This document shows, in pieces, positions 42,518 to 51,013 of a stretch of DNA of 64,000 nt. A model generated the notes under the pieces. That model was not told the DNA's origin and searched no databases. It saw nothing but the letters and a program-made list of their open reading frames with translations. The stretch spans positions 124,001-188,000 of the forward strand of contig NZ_JBEDYP020000014.1 of the NCBI RefSeq assembly GCF_040117685.2. The letters are read 5' to 3'. Both the position numbers and the translations under genes were made by a program. How positions within the stretch are numbered: position 1 is the first letter of the stretch; the number at the start of each line of letters is the position of its first letter. The stretch comes from Gracilimonas sp040117685. GTDB taxonomy: Bacteria > Bacteroidota > Rhodothermia > Balneolales > Balneolaceae.

Positions 42518-42686
42518 AGTGAAGAGTGAGAGTTGATAAAGTGATGAGTAGTGAGTAAGTATGTATGTATAATGTTGATTGAAATTAAGTAATTGAATGA
42601 GTGTGATACGTTCTCGTGCCTTAAAATCACTCTATCATCCTATCACCCTATCACCCTATCACTTTATCACCTCTCACTCCTCACTC
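42518..42686. repeat. Repeat element with 29-bp inverted ends and internal GTGATAGG tandem words
   Basis: Arms 42518-42546 and 42658-42686 are inverted copies with two mismatches in 29. Inside the right part the 8-mer TATCACCC is repeated, and the left part is rich in GAGTGA/AGTGATGA words. The right arm overlaps the last codons of the ABC gene and supplies its stop codon on the minus strand. Confidence 0.8.
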
Positions 42687-43301
42687 CTCACTAACATTCA
42701 GGACGGTATCGCAGAGGGAAATTTCGTCGGGATCGTTGGAGGCGAGGAAGACCAGGGTGCCGGCCTCAGCCGCTTCTTTGACTATTTCAGAAACCAGCGT
42801 ATGACCTTTTTCGTCAAGATTAGAGCCGGGTTCATCCAGCATTAAAATCTGAGGCTCACGAACAAGAGAGGCGGCCAGTTTAGCCCGTTGCTGCTGACCG
42901 GTTGAAAGGCTTCCATAGAGTTGATCACATAAATGAGGAATCTGGACCTTCTCAAGTAAGGCTGAAAGTTGACCTCCTTGTGCAGTTCTGCCTCCGGCTT
43001 CCACTAAAAAGCGCAGGTTTTCTTCAACCGAAAGCTCTGAGTACAAATTAATATAGGGAGCTGCATAACCCATGTGAGCTTTTACCTGCTTTTGATCCAT
43101 CACTTCATCATTCTGCTTCCAAATAATGGTTCCTGAGTTAGGGCGTAGAAGATATGACAGGCATTTTACCAATGTTGATTTACCACTGCCATTGGCGCCA
43201 GCGATACCCAGAACTCCTCCTTTGTGCTCAAAACTGAGGTCAGAGAAAATGGTGTGCCGGTTAAATTTTTTGGTAAGTTTATCTACCTGAAGTGAAATCA
43301 T
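42681..43301 (-). CDS. ABC transporter ATP-binding protein (CcmA-like)
   Basis: This 206-residue single ABC ATPase domain has Walker A GANGSGKSTLVK, Q-loop MGYAAPY, signature GSLSTGQQQRAKLAASLV, Walker B ILMLDEPGSNLDEKG and H-loop replaced by Asn in LASNDPDE. Its small size and the LSTGQ signature resemble CcmA of the heme-export system and related ABC-2 ATPases, but no permease gene is adjacent, so the partner is elsewhere. Asn in place of the switch His is also seen in CcmA. Confidence 0.85.
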   Translation of the reverse strand: MISLQVDKLTKKFNRHTIFSDLSFEHKGGVLGIAGANGSGKSTLVKCLSYLLRPNSGTIIWKQNDEVMDQKQVKAHMGYAAPYINLYSELSVEENLRFLVEAGGRTAQGGQLSALLEKVQIPHLCDQLYGSLSTGQQQRAKLAASLVREPQILMLDEPGSNLDEKGHTLVSEIVKEAAEAGTLVFLASNDPDEISLCDTVLNVSEE

Positions 43302-43440
43302 GCCCCAAAGGTAGCAAGTTTGAGATTAATAAGAATATGCTTTCGGTTCTTAAAATTTGAAAACTATAACAGAATATCTAAATCCTTAATTGTATTGCGA
43401 GCCGGCAGGCTTTATTTTCAGTGAAATACTAAAACGACTT

Positions 43441-45096
43441 ATGCATCAGGCAGTAGAAGAAATCATCGATCGGCTTATCGGAGTTGTTAAATCCGACAAG
43501 CCCTATTATACCCTGAAAGATTGTCTTTCAGCGGGGTTTCCTTCCTTTATTGTTGAACGAATTCGTATTGAGATCAACGAAAAGTTGAAGATGGAATTCA
43601 TACTGGAGGATACCGAATGGGCGAACACTGATCAGCAGCTGGTAAAAGATGCCTGGAAAGAATTTCAGCAAGCATTATTTGCGAATTCACGCATTCCCAA
43701 AGATAAGTTCTATGTGGTTACCAGCCGGGTAATGACCGAGATTGTAAAGGTATATCTGGAGCCCCGTCAGCATATGGCTGAATATATTTATAAAGGAGAA
43801 GAGGAACTTGATTATAAGGAACTGGTACACCGAACCGATAAGCTGACTATCTATAAGCACTTTGGTAAAGCTATCCCGCTTTATATGAAAAAACGAAAGC
43901 TGGAAACATTGGAGAAGAAGCGTTGTAAGCTGCTTATCCACAATCTGGATGCAAATTTGGTAGCTTCCTACACGGCCAAAGAATGGGCTCAGGTACTCGA
44001 GCTATTGTTTACCCTGTTTGGCGGGAAAATCGATTCAAAGCTGATCCAATTGTTTTTTGAGGACAAAGGGCTGTATTTAACGGCCAAAGCATTTAATGAG
44101 CTTGATGAGCAGATTACCAAAGAGCGTTTTGTAGAAATACTTTCCTATCCTGACTTATTGGATGTGAAACTGCAGGAGAAATTCAGAGATCAGTTCCGGG
44201 AAGAGTTGATCGCCCAGAAAAATCGCTTTGATGATCCTGACGAAGAGGAGATGGAAGAAATTGATGAGAAGGAACAACGTCTGCTTGATAGCTTCTTCGG
44301 GGATTATAGCGGAGAGGGGCCTCAAATGACAGACGAAGAGTCTTTTAATGCGTTGTTTAAATCGGAACAGGAAGATAAATCCATCTTTGAAGAGTTTGAA
44401 GAGGTTCCGGATGCTGAAAAGATATCAGAATCTTTAAAAAGCGGAGACCAAACCGATGAAATAAAAAAATTCCGCGAAAATCTGGTAACAGTACTCGATC
44501 AGGCAGCTCACTCATTTAAAAACCTGACCGAAGAAGAACAGGAAGAGGAAAAAAAGAAATCAAAAAAGAAGAAAAAGAAAGCCTCCAAAAAAGAAGCGGA
44601 ACCCGATGAGCCGGCCCCTGAAGAAGATGATGAAGTGCTGAGTGAGTTAGTAGCGGAAGACGATATCGAAGATTCCATTATTGATGATGAGGCAGAAGAC
44701 AATGATGAGCAGCCGATGTGGCAGCAGTTTATACGACCAGATCAAATGGATATGTTGATGGGCAGTAAGGGTTCGGATGGCGATGATATGCTCATTGATG
44801 AAGACACTCTGGTTGATGATCTTGTGGACGAGGAAGGTGAAGAAGATGACACAATACCGACCCTGAAGGATTTTTTGATTAATAATGAGGGCTTTTTTGT
44901 AGAAGAAATTTTCAAAGGTTCAGATAAGAAGTACAGGAAGGCTCTAGGAAAAATTGAGGAACTCGGCAGTTGGGATGACGCTACTGCATTCATAGAAAAG
45001 AAAGTATTTACTTCCAACACAGTTGACATGACATCTGAAGTAGCCATCGATTTTACCGATCGGCTGCAAACTTATTTTGACGAATATAAATCTTAA
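43441..45096 (+). CDS. Unknown acidic protein, co-transcribed with acyl-CoA carboxylase subunit
   Basis: The protein is about 551 residues from the ATG at 43441; a TTG at 43390 in frame is less likely. It has a helical N-terminal half (about 1-290) with charged heptads, then very acidic low-complexity stretches (DPDEEEMEEIDEKEQ, EDDEVLSELVAEDDIEDSIIDDEAEDNDE), broken by a Lys-rich block (about 385-400, KKKSKKKKKKASKK). A folded-looking C-terminal ~80 residues (TLKDFLINNEGFFVEEIFKGSDKKY...) closes it. No known domain, signal or membrane segment is seen. It ends 14 bases before a carboxyltransferase gene, so the two are probably made together. Confidence 0.75.
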   Translation: MHQAVEEIIDRLIGVVKSDKPYYTLKDCLSAGFPSFIVERIRIEINEKLKMEFILEDTEWANTDQQLVKDAWKEFQQALFANSRIPKDKFYVVTSRVMTEIVKVYLEPRQHMAEYIYKGEEELDYKELVHRTDKLTIYKHFGKAIPLYMKKRKLETLEKKRCKLLIHNLDANLVASYTAKEWAQVLELLFTLFGGKIDSKLIQLFFEDKGLYLTAKAFNELDEQITKERFVEILSYPDLLDVKLQEKFRDQFREELIAQKNRFDDPDEEEMEEIDEKEQRLLDSFFGDYSGEGPQMTDEESFNALFKSEQEDKSIFEEFEEVPDAEKISESLKSGDQTDEIKKFRENLVTVLDQAAHSFKNLTEEEQEEEKKKSKKKKKKASKKEAEPDEPAPEEDDEVLSELVAEDDIEDSIIDDEAEDNDEQPMWQQFIRPDQMDMLMGSKGSDGDDMLIDEDTLVDDLVDEEGEEDDTIPTLKDFLINNEGFFVEEIFKGSDKKYRKALGKIEELGSWDDATAFIEKKVFTSNTVDMTSEVAIDFTDRLQTYFDEYKS

Positions 45097-45110
45097 TCAA
45101 TACGTTAATT

Positions 45111-46661
45111 ATGGCATCCAATCCAAAAGTAGAACGACTACAAAAACTGCGGGAAGAAGCACTTAAAGGCGGAGGTGAAGCCCGAATCGAGAAGCAACAC
45201 GATAAAGGCAAACTAACTGCTCGCGAGCGAATTGATCTGTTGGTTGATAAAGGTTCGTTCGAGGAGATTGACAAGTTTGTGACTCACCGAAGTTCAGCTT
45301 TCGGGTTGGATAAGAAAAAGATTTTAGGTGATGGAGTTGTAACCGGCCATGCTAAAATACACGGGCGTCCGGTTTATATCTTCAGTCAGGATTTCACCGT
45401 TTTTGGTGGTTCACTGTCCGAAACCCATGCGGAGAAAATCTGCAAGATTATGGACCTTGCCATGAAGAACGGCGTGCCTATCATAGGACTTAATGACTCC
45501 GGTGGAGCCCGCATCCAGGAAGGGGTATCCTCGCTGGGCGGTTATGCGGAGGTATTCTGGAGAAACAGCATGGCTTCTGGCGTTGTTCCTCAAATATCAG
45601 CAGTGATGGGACCTTGTGCCGGTGGTGCTGTGTACAGTCCGGCGCTTACCGACTTCATTTTTATGGTTGAAAACTCCAGCTACATGTTTGTTACCGGGCC
45701 CAATGTGGTGAAAACGGTAACGCACGAAGAGGTTACTTCAGAAGAATTGGGAGGCGCTTCAACGCACAGCACTAAATCGGGAGTTTCCCATTTTTCCAGC
45801 CCGAATGATGCAGTTTGCCTGAACGACATCCGGGAGTTGATGAAATACGTTCCTCAGAATTGTGAGGAAAAAGTACCTATGATCGAATCTAAAGAACCGG
45901 ATTCGGCTAAAGCCAAAGCACTCGAAGATCTGGTGCCGCTGAACCCGAATAAACCATATGACATCCATGATGTGATTGATGGAATTATGGACAAAGATTC
46001 CTTCTTTGAAGTTCACAAAGATTATGCGGATAACATCGTGGTCGGTTTTGCCCGACTTGGTGGCCGAAGCGTTGGTGTGGTTGCCAATCAACCGCTTTCT
46101 CTGGCCGGTGTGCTGGACATTGATGCTTCACTGAAAGGAGCCCGTTTTGTACGCTTCTGTGATGCTTTCAATATCCCGCTGGTTGTATTCGAAGATGTGC
46201 CCGGCTTCCTTCCCGGAACCGATCAGGAGTGGAATGGAATTATCAAGCATGGTGCCAAGCTGCTGTATGCATTTTGCGAAGCTACGGTTCCCAAGATGAC
46301 CGTAATCACCCGTAAGGCATACGGAGGCGCTTATGATGTGATGAACTCCAAGCATATCCGTGCCGATTACAATGTAGCGTGGCCCACAGCCGAGATTGCG
46401 GTAATGGGAACCAAAGGGGCGGTAGAGATTATCTTCCGCAAAGAAATAGCTAAAGCGGATGATCCGGAAGCCAAGCAGAAAGAACTGGAAGATCAGTATA
46501 GCGAGAACTTTGCTCATCCATACAAGGCTGCAGAACGTGGTTATGTGGATGATGTGATTCTTCCTTCAGAGACCCGGGAAAAACTGATTAAGGCACTCGA
46601 AGTATCTCATAACAAAGTGGATTCCGTACCGAAGAAAAAGCACGACAATCTGCCGTTGTAA
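45111..46661 (+). CDS. pccB: Acyl-CoA carboxylase carboxyltransferase subunit (propionyl-CoA carboxylase beta type)
   Basis: The 516-residue protein has two crotonase-fold halves. It starts KVERLQKLREEALKGGGEARIEKQHDKGKLTARERIDLLVDKGSFEE, as in PccB/MmdA proteins. SQDFTVFGGSLSETHAEKICKI, NDSGGARIQEGVSSLGGY and GPCAGGAVYSPAL form the acyl-CoA half; QPLSLAGVLDID, FEDVPGFLPGTDQEWNGIIKHGAK and RKAYGGAYDVMNSKH form the biotin half. It transfers the carboxyl group from biotin to propionyl-CoA or another short acyl-CoA. Biotin carboxylase and biotin carrier genes are not in the window. A methylmalonyl-CoA decarboxylase subunit is an alternative reading. Confidence 0.92.
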   Translation: MASNPKVERLQKLREEALKGGGEARIEKQHDKGKLTARERIDLLVDKGSFEEIDKFVTHRSSAFGLDKKKILGDGVVTGHAKIHGRPVYIFSQDFTVFGGSLSETHAEKICKIMDLAMKNGVPIIGLNDSGGARIQEGVSSLGGYAEVFWRNSMASGVVPQISAVMGPCAGGAVYSPALTDFIFMVENSSYMFVTGPNVVKTVTHEEVTSEELGGASTHSTKSGVSHFSSPNDAVCLNDIRELMKYVPQNCEEKVPMIESKEPDSAKAKALEDLVPLNPNKPYDIHDVIDGIMDKDSFFEVHKDYADNIVVGFARLGGRSVGVVANQPLSLAGVLDIDASLKGARFVRFCDAFNIPLVVFEDVPGFLPGTDQEWNGIIKHGAKLLYAFCEATVPKMTVITRKAYGGAYDVMNSKHIRADYNVAWPTAEIAVMGTKGAVEIIFRKEIAKADDPEAKQKELEDQYSENFAHPYKAAERGYVDDVILPSETREKLIKALEVSHNKVDSVPKKKHDNLPL

Positions 46662-46690
46662 TATTTGGTTCTTTCTATATGCCCGATTTT

Positions 46691-46723
46691 TGTCCTCAAT
46701 CATCTGATTGGGGACATTTTTTT
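46691..46723 (+). terminator. Intrinsic terminator after the carboxyltransferase gene
   Basis: TGTCCTCAATCA, two-base loop, TGATTGGGGACA (12-bp stem with one G-T pair) is followed by seven T, 29 bases after the pccB stop. Confidence 0.9.
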
Positions 46724-46823
46724 ACGCTTTCCAAATAAGTGTTTTTTGAGCTACATTCAGGATGGATAGCTTAAACGGATATCCGTATATCTGAGAGAAA
46801 TAATCGTTAAGGGTGCATTAATT

Positions 46824-47693
46824 ATGAAAAATCCATTCCTGTTAATTTGTATTCTGATTGCCATTCTGCTGGGTTCTTGTGCGAAATGGAAAAGTAAAGA
46901 AAGAGTTACGGCTCCTGTTTGGAGTGATGATAATTCTGAAATAGCCTACATCCTTAACAAGTACGAATACAAAAGAAATTACCCCACCGGTGGTGATGTG
47001 AAGAATGAAAAATACTCTATTTACCTGACGGATCGGGAATTGGATGGGAGTTTTGAAGTTTCGGAGATCTTAAATGGCAATGCGGAAGATTTGTTTTATA
47101 TGAAAGAGGCCGGGTACCTGATCTCAGGAAGTTTTTCCGAAGAATACCACCTGACAAATGCCGAAACCGGTGAATTGCTACACACGTTTTCACCGTCCGA
47201 TTCAAAGATTTGTGGGAATAAACTTGGAAACTTTCAGTCGATAAATGTAATACCTTCTTTTGATGGTAGCGTATTGGCCGTACTCGAAACCCGTTCAGAC
47301 TGTACCATTGATATTTCTTTTTGGGGAGAACAAAACGGTCAGTGGAGGTCACAAACCACTTTTGATGTGTCTGGGAATGATTTTGACGGAGCAGCCTGGA
47401 TTGACTCAGACCGGTTATTGTTGAGTGCGTGTGAAGAGTTTTGTTCAGAAAAGTATTATCTAGTTCATGTTTCCGATGGTGTGAGTGAAATCAACCGAAC
47501 AGACAATTTTGCTGACCCATGTCTGTTTGTACCTACCACAAGCAGCTGGGTCGACAGTACCGGTCAAGCCATTTTTGTGGATGAAAACCGGGAACTGGCA
47601 ACAGCCTCCATCTGGGATGATGAAGAGCTAATCAATTCCTATCCCGATTTCAATGAAGAATACTACCGGCCCGGCTGCAATGATTTTGAATGA
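46824..47693 (+). CDS. Lipoprotein with TolB/WD40-like propeller features
   Basis: The 289-residue protein has a lipoprotein signal ending in LLGSC (Cys at residue 19). After it, repeats such as APVWSDDNSEIAYILNKYEY, SFDGSVLAVLETRSD and DGAAWIDSDRLLLSACEE resemble blades of a TolB-type beta-propeller. Four Cys residues (in KICGN, SDCTID, SACEEFCSEKYY) may form disulfides. Function is not recognised. It follows a terminator, so it has its own transcript, perhaps shared with the small lipoprotein after it. Confidence 0.7.
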   Translation: MKNPFLLICILIAILLGSCAKWKSKERVTAPVWSDDNSEIAYILNKYEYKRNYPTGGDVKNEKYSIYLTDRELDGSFEVSEILNGNAEDLFYMKEAGYLISGSFSEEYHLTNAETGELLHTFSPSDSKICGNKLGNFQSINVIPSFDGSVLAVLETRSDCTIDISFWGEQNGQWRSQTTFDVSGNDFDGAAWIDSDRLLLSACEEFCSEKYYLVHVSDGVSEINRTDNFADPCLFVPTTSSWVDSTGQAIFVDENRELATASIWDDEELINSYPDFNEEYYRPGCNDFE

Positions 47694-47762
47694 TAAATCT
47701 GACAGATTTTTTAGTGAAAGGGTACATTTTATAAGAAATCGAACGAATCACAGAGCTTAGTA

Positions 47763-48128
47763 ATGAGAATTAGCTTAACTCAAATATCAGTATTTATACT
47801 TTTCAGCCTTATAGTTGTTATTTGTATTTCATGCTCTGATATCACAAGTATTTCCAACGATCAGATTAAAGAATATTCAGTAAGGATTGACGGCCCCGGA
47901 TCTAAAACATTAAACGTACAACATCTGCCTCTTTTCCTGGTGAATGACCATATAATTTCAGAGGAAGTAGGATTGCGTCTTAAGTTAGAGTACATAAAAC
48001 ACATCAAGGTACTGAAAGGGAAAACAGCTTTAGAACTTTATGGCAAAAAGGGAGAGTATGGGGTTGTAAAAATTTATGCAGATCAAAGAATATTAAGTGA
48101 CTTAAAGCCGGTAGAAGATCAAGAATAG
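47763..48128 (+). CDS. Small lipoprotein with a TonB-plug-like C-terminal motif
   Basis: The 121-residue protein has a lipoprotein signal (VVICISCSD, Cys about residue 23). Its C-terminal half, LEYIKHIKVLKGKTALELYGKKGEYGVVKIYADQ, looks like the plug-domain end of TonB-dependent receptors (usually lYGsrGanGVI-iyTK). The segment stands alone without a barrel, as in several small Bacteroidota proteins. It is 69 bases after the propeller lipoprotein. Function is unknown; outer-membrane inner-leaflet location is likely. Confidence 0.65.
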   Translation: MRISLTQISVFILFSLIVVICISCSDITSISNDQIKEYSVRIDGPGSKTLNVQHLPLFLVNDHIISEEVGLRLKLEYIKHIKVLKGKTALELYGKKGEYGVVKIYADQRILSDLKPVEDQE

Positions 48129-48179
48129 TAGGTAATAAAAACATTCTGTTAGCTGAATCCTGTTAGCTGACAGCCAACT

Positions 48180-48971
48180 CTAAAACTCCCTGATCAAGCC
48201 CTTCACCAGCTTAGCAAAAACATCTTTTTTCTGATCGGCTGCTTCTTTCACTTCGGCGTGATCCAGTTTTTGGTCGATAACTCCTGCAGCCGCATTGGTG
48301 ATGAGAGAAACAGCAGCTGTTTTAACACCCAATTTAGCTGCTTCAATTAATTCCGGTGCCGTGCTCATCCCAACCGCATCACCGCCCATTTTGCGGAAGG
48401 CCCTTATTTCGGCTTTACTCTCGTAGTTTGGCCCTTTCACATAAAGATAGGTTCCCATTTGGGTTTCAATATTCAGGTTGCGGGCGATAGCTTTTACCTC
48501 TTTTGCGTACACTTCAAACTGCGAACTCCACGTATTCAGAGCGGGTTCAGAGACCATCATGTACTGTTTGATGATGCTGTCGATAATCATCAAGTCACCA
48601 ACAAGATAGCGAAGGTTTATACCCCCGGCTGCATTCGAGATAATAAGTTTGTCTACATTAAAAGCTTTGGCTAACTGCACCGGAAGTACGGTTTTGGCAA
48701 AATCATGTCCCTCGTAATGATGAAAACGGCCGGAAAAAGCGAGCACGGTTTTACCATCCACTTCACCACAAATAAGAGAACCGGAATGACCAACCACGGT
48801 AGACTGTGGGAAATCCGGAATTTCGGAATACTCAATGGTTAATGCTTCCTGGATATGACCTCCGAAGGTACCCAGCCCGGATCCCAGGATTACGGCTGAA
48901 TCTATCTGTCCGGGGAAGTCATTATCCGTCAGAAATTTTTTGATATCTGTTATGTAATCAGGCAGGGACAT
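48180..48971 (-). CDS. Purine nucleoside phosphorylase
   Basis: The protein is about 263 residues from the Met at 48971 (MSLPDYITDIKKFL). A start at 49010 would overlap the upstream gene by 53 bases. Family motifs are present: GSGLGTFGGHIQEALTIEYSEIPDFPQSTVVGHSG (phosphate-binding), GRFHHYEGHDF, NAAGGINLRY, and GPNYESKAEIRAFRKMGGDAVGMSTAPE for base and ribose binding. It phosphorolyses inosine and guanosine in purine salvage. It overlaps the MBL gene by about 14 bases. Confidence 0.92.
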   Translation of the reverse strand: MSLPDYITDIKKFLTDNDFPGQIDSAVILGSGLGTFGGHIQEALTIEYSEIPDFPQSTVVGHSGSLICGEVDGKTVLAFSGRFHHYEGHDFAKTVLPVQLAKAFNVDKLIISNAAGGINLRYLVGDLMIIDSIIKQYMMVSEPALNTWSSQFEVYAKEVKAIARNLNIETQMGTYLYVKGPNYESKAEIRAFRKMGGDAVGMSTAPELIEAAKLGVKTAAVSLITNAAAGVIDQKLDHAEVKEAADQKKDVFAKLVKGLIREF

Positions 48972-49803
48972 AAGACTCGACATTTTCGGTGCTGTACCCG
49001 GTTTTCTCATTATAGTCAGTTAGTTTGAACAAAGGGTTCTGGTCTTCATGGTAGGCTAAAATAGTATATCCCTCCTCAAATGCCAGTTTGGCCAGTTCTT
49101 CGCGTTTCTGTTGGCTTACTTTAGGCTCAAAGTCATACTTGGCGGCATACTTCCGGTTGATGGCACCTTTGGTTCCGATTACATCACCGGCTTGCATATA
49201 TTTATGTTCGCCATCATCAAAAAGCAGTACCTGGTGAAACTCGGTATGTCCGCCAATCTTCTGAACTTTAAGATCCGGATAAGGTTGGTCTTCCTCATCC
49301 AGAAAGTGAAGGTCGGCTTTGGCATCTATAAAAGAGACAAACTCCGTTTTCTCTTCATCATAATATTCATCTTTAGCCATCACTTTTTCCCAGCCTTTTT
49401 TGGATAGCCAATGTTTGGCATCCGGAAAGGTGAGTTCCCAATATCCATTTTCACGATGGGCTAATCCACCAATATGGTCATAGTGCAAGTGGCTCAGAAA
49501 GATATCGGTGATGTCAAACTCGGTAAGTCCGTGTTCATCCAGATTCCGGCGGATAGTTTCAGGGCCGGTGTCTTCACCGAACTCGCCAATCCCGCAATCA
49601 AACAGGTAATTCCGCTCCGGAGTATGAATAAGTACAGGGTTCAGAGAAAGCTTCAAAGCCCCTTTAGCTGGAGGGTCATCTCTGTCAATTCGCACAAATT
49701 TTTTGTCTAATCCAACAGAAAATGTGCCCTCATACAATGTGGCAGCGTAGGTTTGTTTAGTTTGTGACAATGAGTTGTCGTTTTGTGTTGTTAAGTGTGA
49801 CAA
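48958..49803 (-). CDS. Metallo-beta-lactamase-fold hydrolase
   Basis: This 281-residue MBL-fold protein has a full metal motif LSHLHYDHIGG (HxHxDH), preceded by YLFDCGIGEFGED. GGHTEFHQVLLFD carries the next His ligand, MQAGDVIGTK the bridging Asp, and ILAYHEDQNPLF the last His. No rhodanese or other domain is attached, and the substrate is not evident (AHL lactonase-like and other MBL hydrolases share this layout). It is followed directly by purine nucleoside phosphorylase. Confidence 0.9.
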   Translation of the reverse strand: MSHLTTQNDNSLSQTKQTYAATLYEGTFSVGLDKKFVRIDRDDPPAKGALKLSLNPVLIHTPERNYLFDCGIGEFGEDTGPETIRRNLDEHGLTEFDITDIFLSHLHYDHIGGLAHRENGYWELTFPDAKHWLSKKGWEKVMAKDEYYDEEKTEFVSFIDAKADLHFLDEEDQPYPDLKVQKIGGHTEFHQVLLFDDGEHKYMQAGDVIGTKGAINRKYAAKYDFEPKVSQQKREELAKLAFEEGYTILAYHEDQNPLFKLTDYNEKTGYSTENVESYVPA

Positions 49804-49829
49804 AGTAAATGAGTGACAGAGTTACATAG

Positions 49830-50180
49830 TCATAGGTTGGAGATGAAACTGCTCATCATTCGCTCAATTTCTCGTGTATCGGAGTAAAGCTCCTTAAACA
49901 GTTCTTCATCTAAAAACCCAAGATTGAATGATACTTCTAATTCCGTTTGTAGTTCAAATAGCGAACCCATGCTGATATTTAAGAATCTTCGAAAATCTTT
50001 CTTTGATCTTCTGCCAAAACCTTCTGCAATGTTGGCCGGAACCGAAACCGAGCTTCGCCGAATCTGGGATATAAGCCCAAACTTCTCGAAATCAGGGAAA
50101 TCATCAACAGCCTGATAAACCCGGGTGACAAGCTGCATTGACTTTTGCCAAATCTGTAAATCCCGATGTGTTTTAACCAT
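49830..50180 (-). CDS. Four-helix-bundle protein (23S rRNA intervening-sequence protein family)
   Basis: The 116-residue protein starts HRDLQIWQKSMQLVTRVYQAVDDFP and contains LISQIRRSSVSVPANIAEGFGRRSKKDF, the signature of the S23/TIGR02436 four-helix-bundle family. These proteins were first found inside 23S rRNA intervening sequences, but in Bacteroidota they are more often free-standing chromosomal genes, as here. Basic surface residues suggest RNA or DNA binding. The role is unknown. It lies between phoH and the MBL gene. Confidence 0.92.
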   Translation of the reverse strand: MVKTHRDLQIWQKSMQLVTRVYQAVDDFPDFEKFGLISQIRRSSVSVPANIAEGFGRRSKKDFRRFLNISMGSLFELQTELEVSFNLGFLDEELFKELYSDTREIERMMSSFISNL

Positions 50181-50263
50181 GATTTCTCTGTCTCTTTGTA
50201 ACTGAACAACTCAGTTACTTTTTCTTCTTCTTTTCCTCAAACTTATCGTAGGCTTTAATGATG

Positions 50264-51013
50264 TCACGGACCAGCTTGTGGCGAACTACGTCTTTCTTCG
50301 CCAAGATATACGAAATCAATTCCGTCAATATCCTGTAGAATTTTTTGAATGGATATAAGTCCCGATTGTTGACGGTGGGGGAGATCAGTTTGTGTAATAT
50401 CCCCGGTAATAATAGCCCGGCTGTTGAACCCGATTCGGGTCAGGAACATTTTCATCTGGGTATTGGTGGCATTCTGTGCCTCATCCAAAATCACGAAAGC
50501 ATTGTTGAGCGTACGCCCGCGCATATAAGCAAGTGGGGCAATTTCAATAATGTTTTTGGTCAGATGCAGCTCCAGCCGATCGCGGTCAATCATATCTTCC
50601 AGGGCATCATAAAGCGGGCGGAGATACGGGTCAATTTTTTCCTTAAGATCACCCGGGAGGAATCCAAGGTTTTCTCCGGCTTCAACGGCAGGCCGGGCTA
50701 AAATAATTTTTCTGACCTGACGGTTTTTCAAAGCCTGAACGGCTAAGGCAACCGAGGTGTAAGTTTTCCCGGTTCCGGCCGGACCAATGGCGAACACAAT
50801 ATCATGCTCTGCCGAAGAACTAACGATTCTTCGCTGTCCGGGGGTTTTAGCCGTGATAGCCTCCCCGTTATGGGTGTGAATGATGGTATCGCCCGTTTCA
50901 TCCAGTGTACGGATTTGAGGCCGGCCAGCAGTGGTTTCGCCACTTTTAAGAGCAACCAGGGTTTTAACATCTTCTTCGGCTACTTTACTCTTGCGATCCA
51001 GCAGCTCGATCAT
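50264..51013 (-). CDS. PhoH-family ATPase (PhoH/YbeZ), start unclear and C-terminus frameshifted
   Basis: The ATPase core is intact: GPAGTGKTYTSVALAVQAL (Walker A), ILARPAVEAGENLGFLPGD, and FVILDEAQNATNTQMKMFLTRIG (Walker B). Two ends are odd. At the 3' end an extra base in the TTT at 50293-50295 (AAA on the coding strand) sends the frame into a short tail; without it the protein ends GEEDVVRHKLVRDIIKAYDKFEEKKKKK with a stop at 50215. At the 5' end family-like sequence (EIKGSDPVALFG...) continues about 70 codons upstream of the ATG at 51013 to about 51222 with no ATG, GTG or TTG. PhoH proteins are ATP-binding, RNA-linked enzymes associated with YbeY. Confidence 0.88.
   Translation of the reverse strand: MIELLDRKSKVAEEDVKTLVALKSGETTAGRPQIRTLDETGDTIIHTHNGEAITAKTPGQRRIVSSSAEHDIVFAIGPAGTGKTYTSVALAVQALKNRQVRKIILARPAVEAGENLGFLPGDLKEKIDPYLRPLYDALEDMIDRDRLELHLTKNIIEIAPLAYMRGRTLNNAFVILDEAQNATNTQMKMFLTRIGFNSRAIITGDITQTDLPHRQQSGLISIQKILQDIDGIDFVYLGEERRSSPQAGP

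Noticed and set aside
49830..50180. An intervening sequence in a 23S rRNA gene, suggested by the four-helix-bundle protein
   Set aside because: No rRNA sequence flanks the gene; free-standing copies are common in this phylum.
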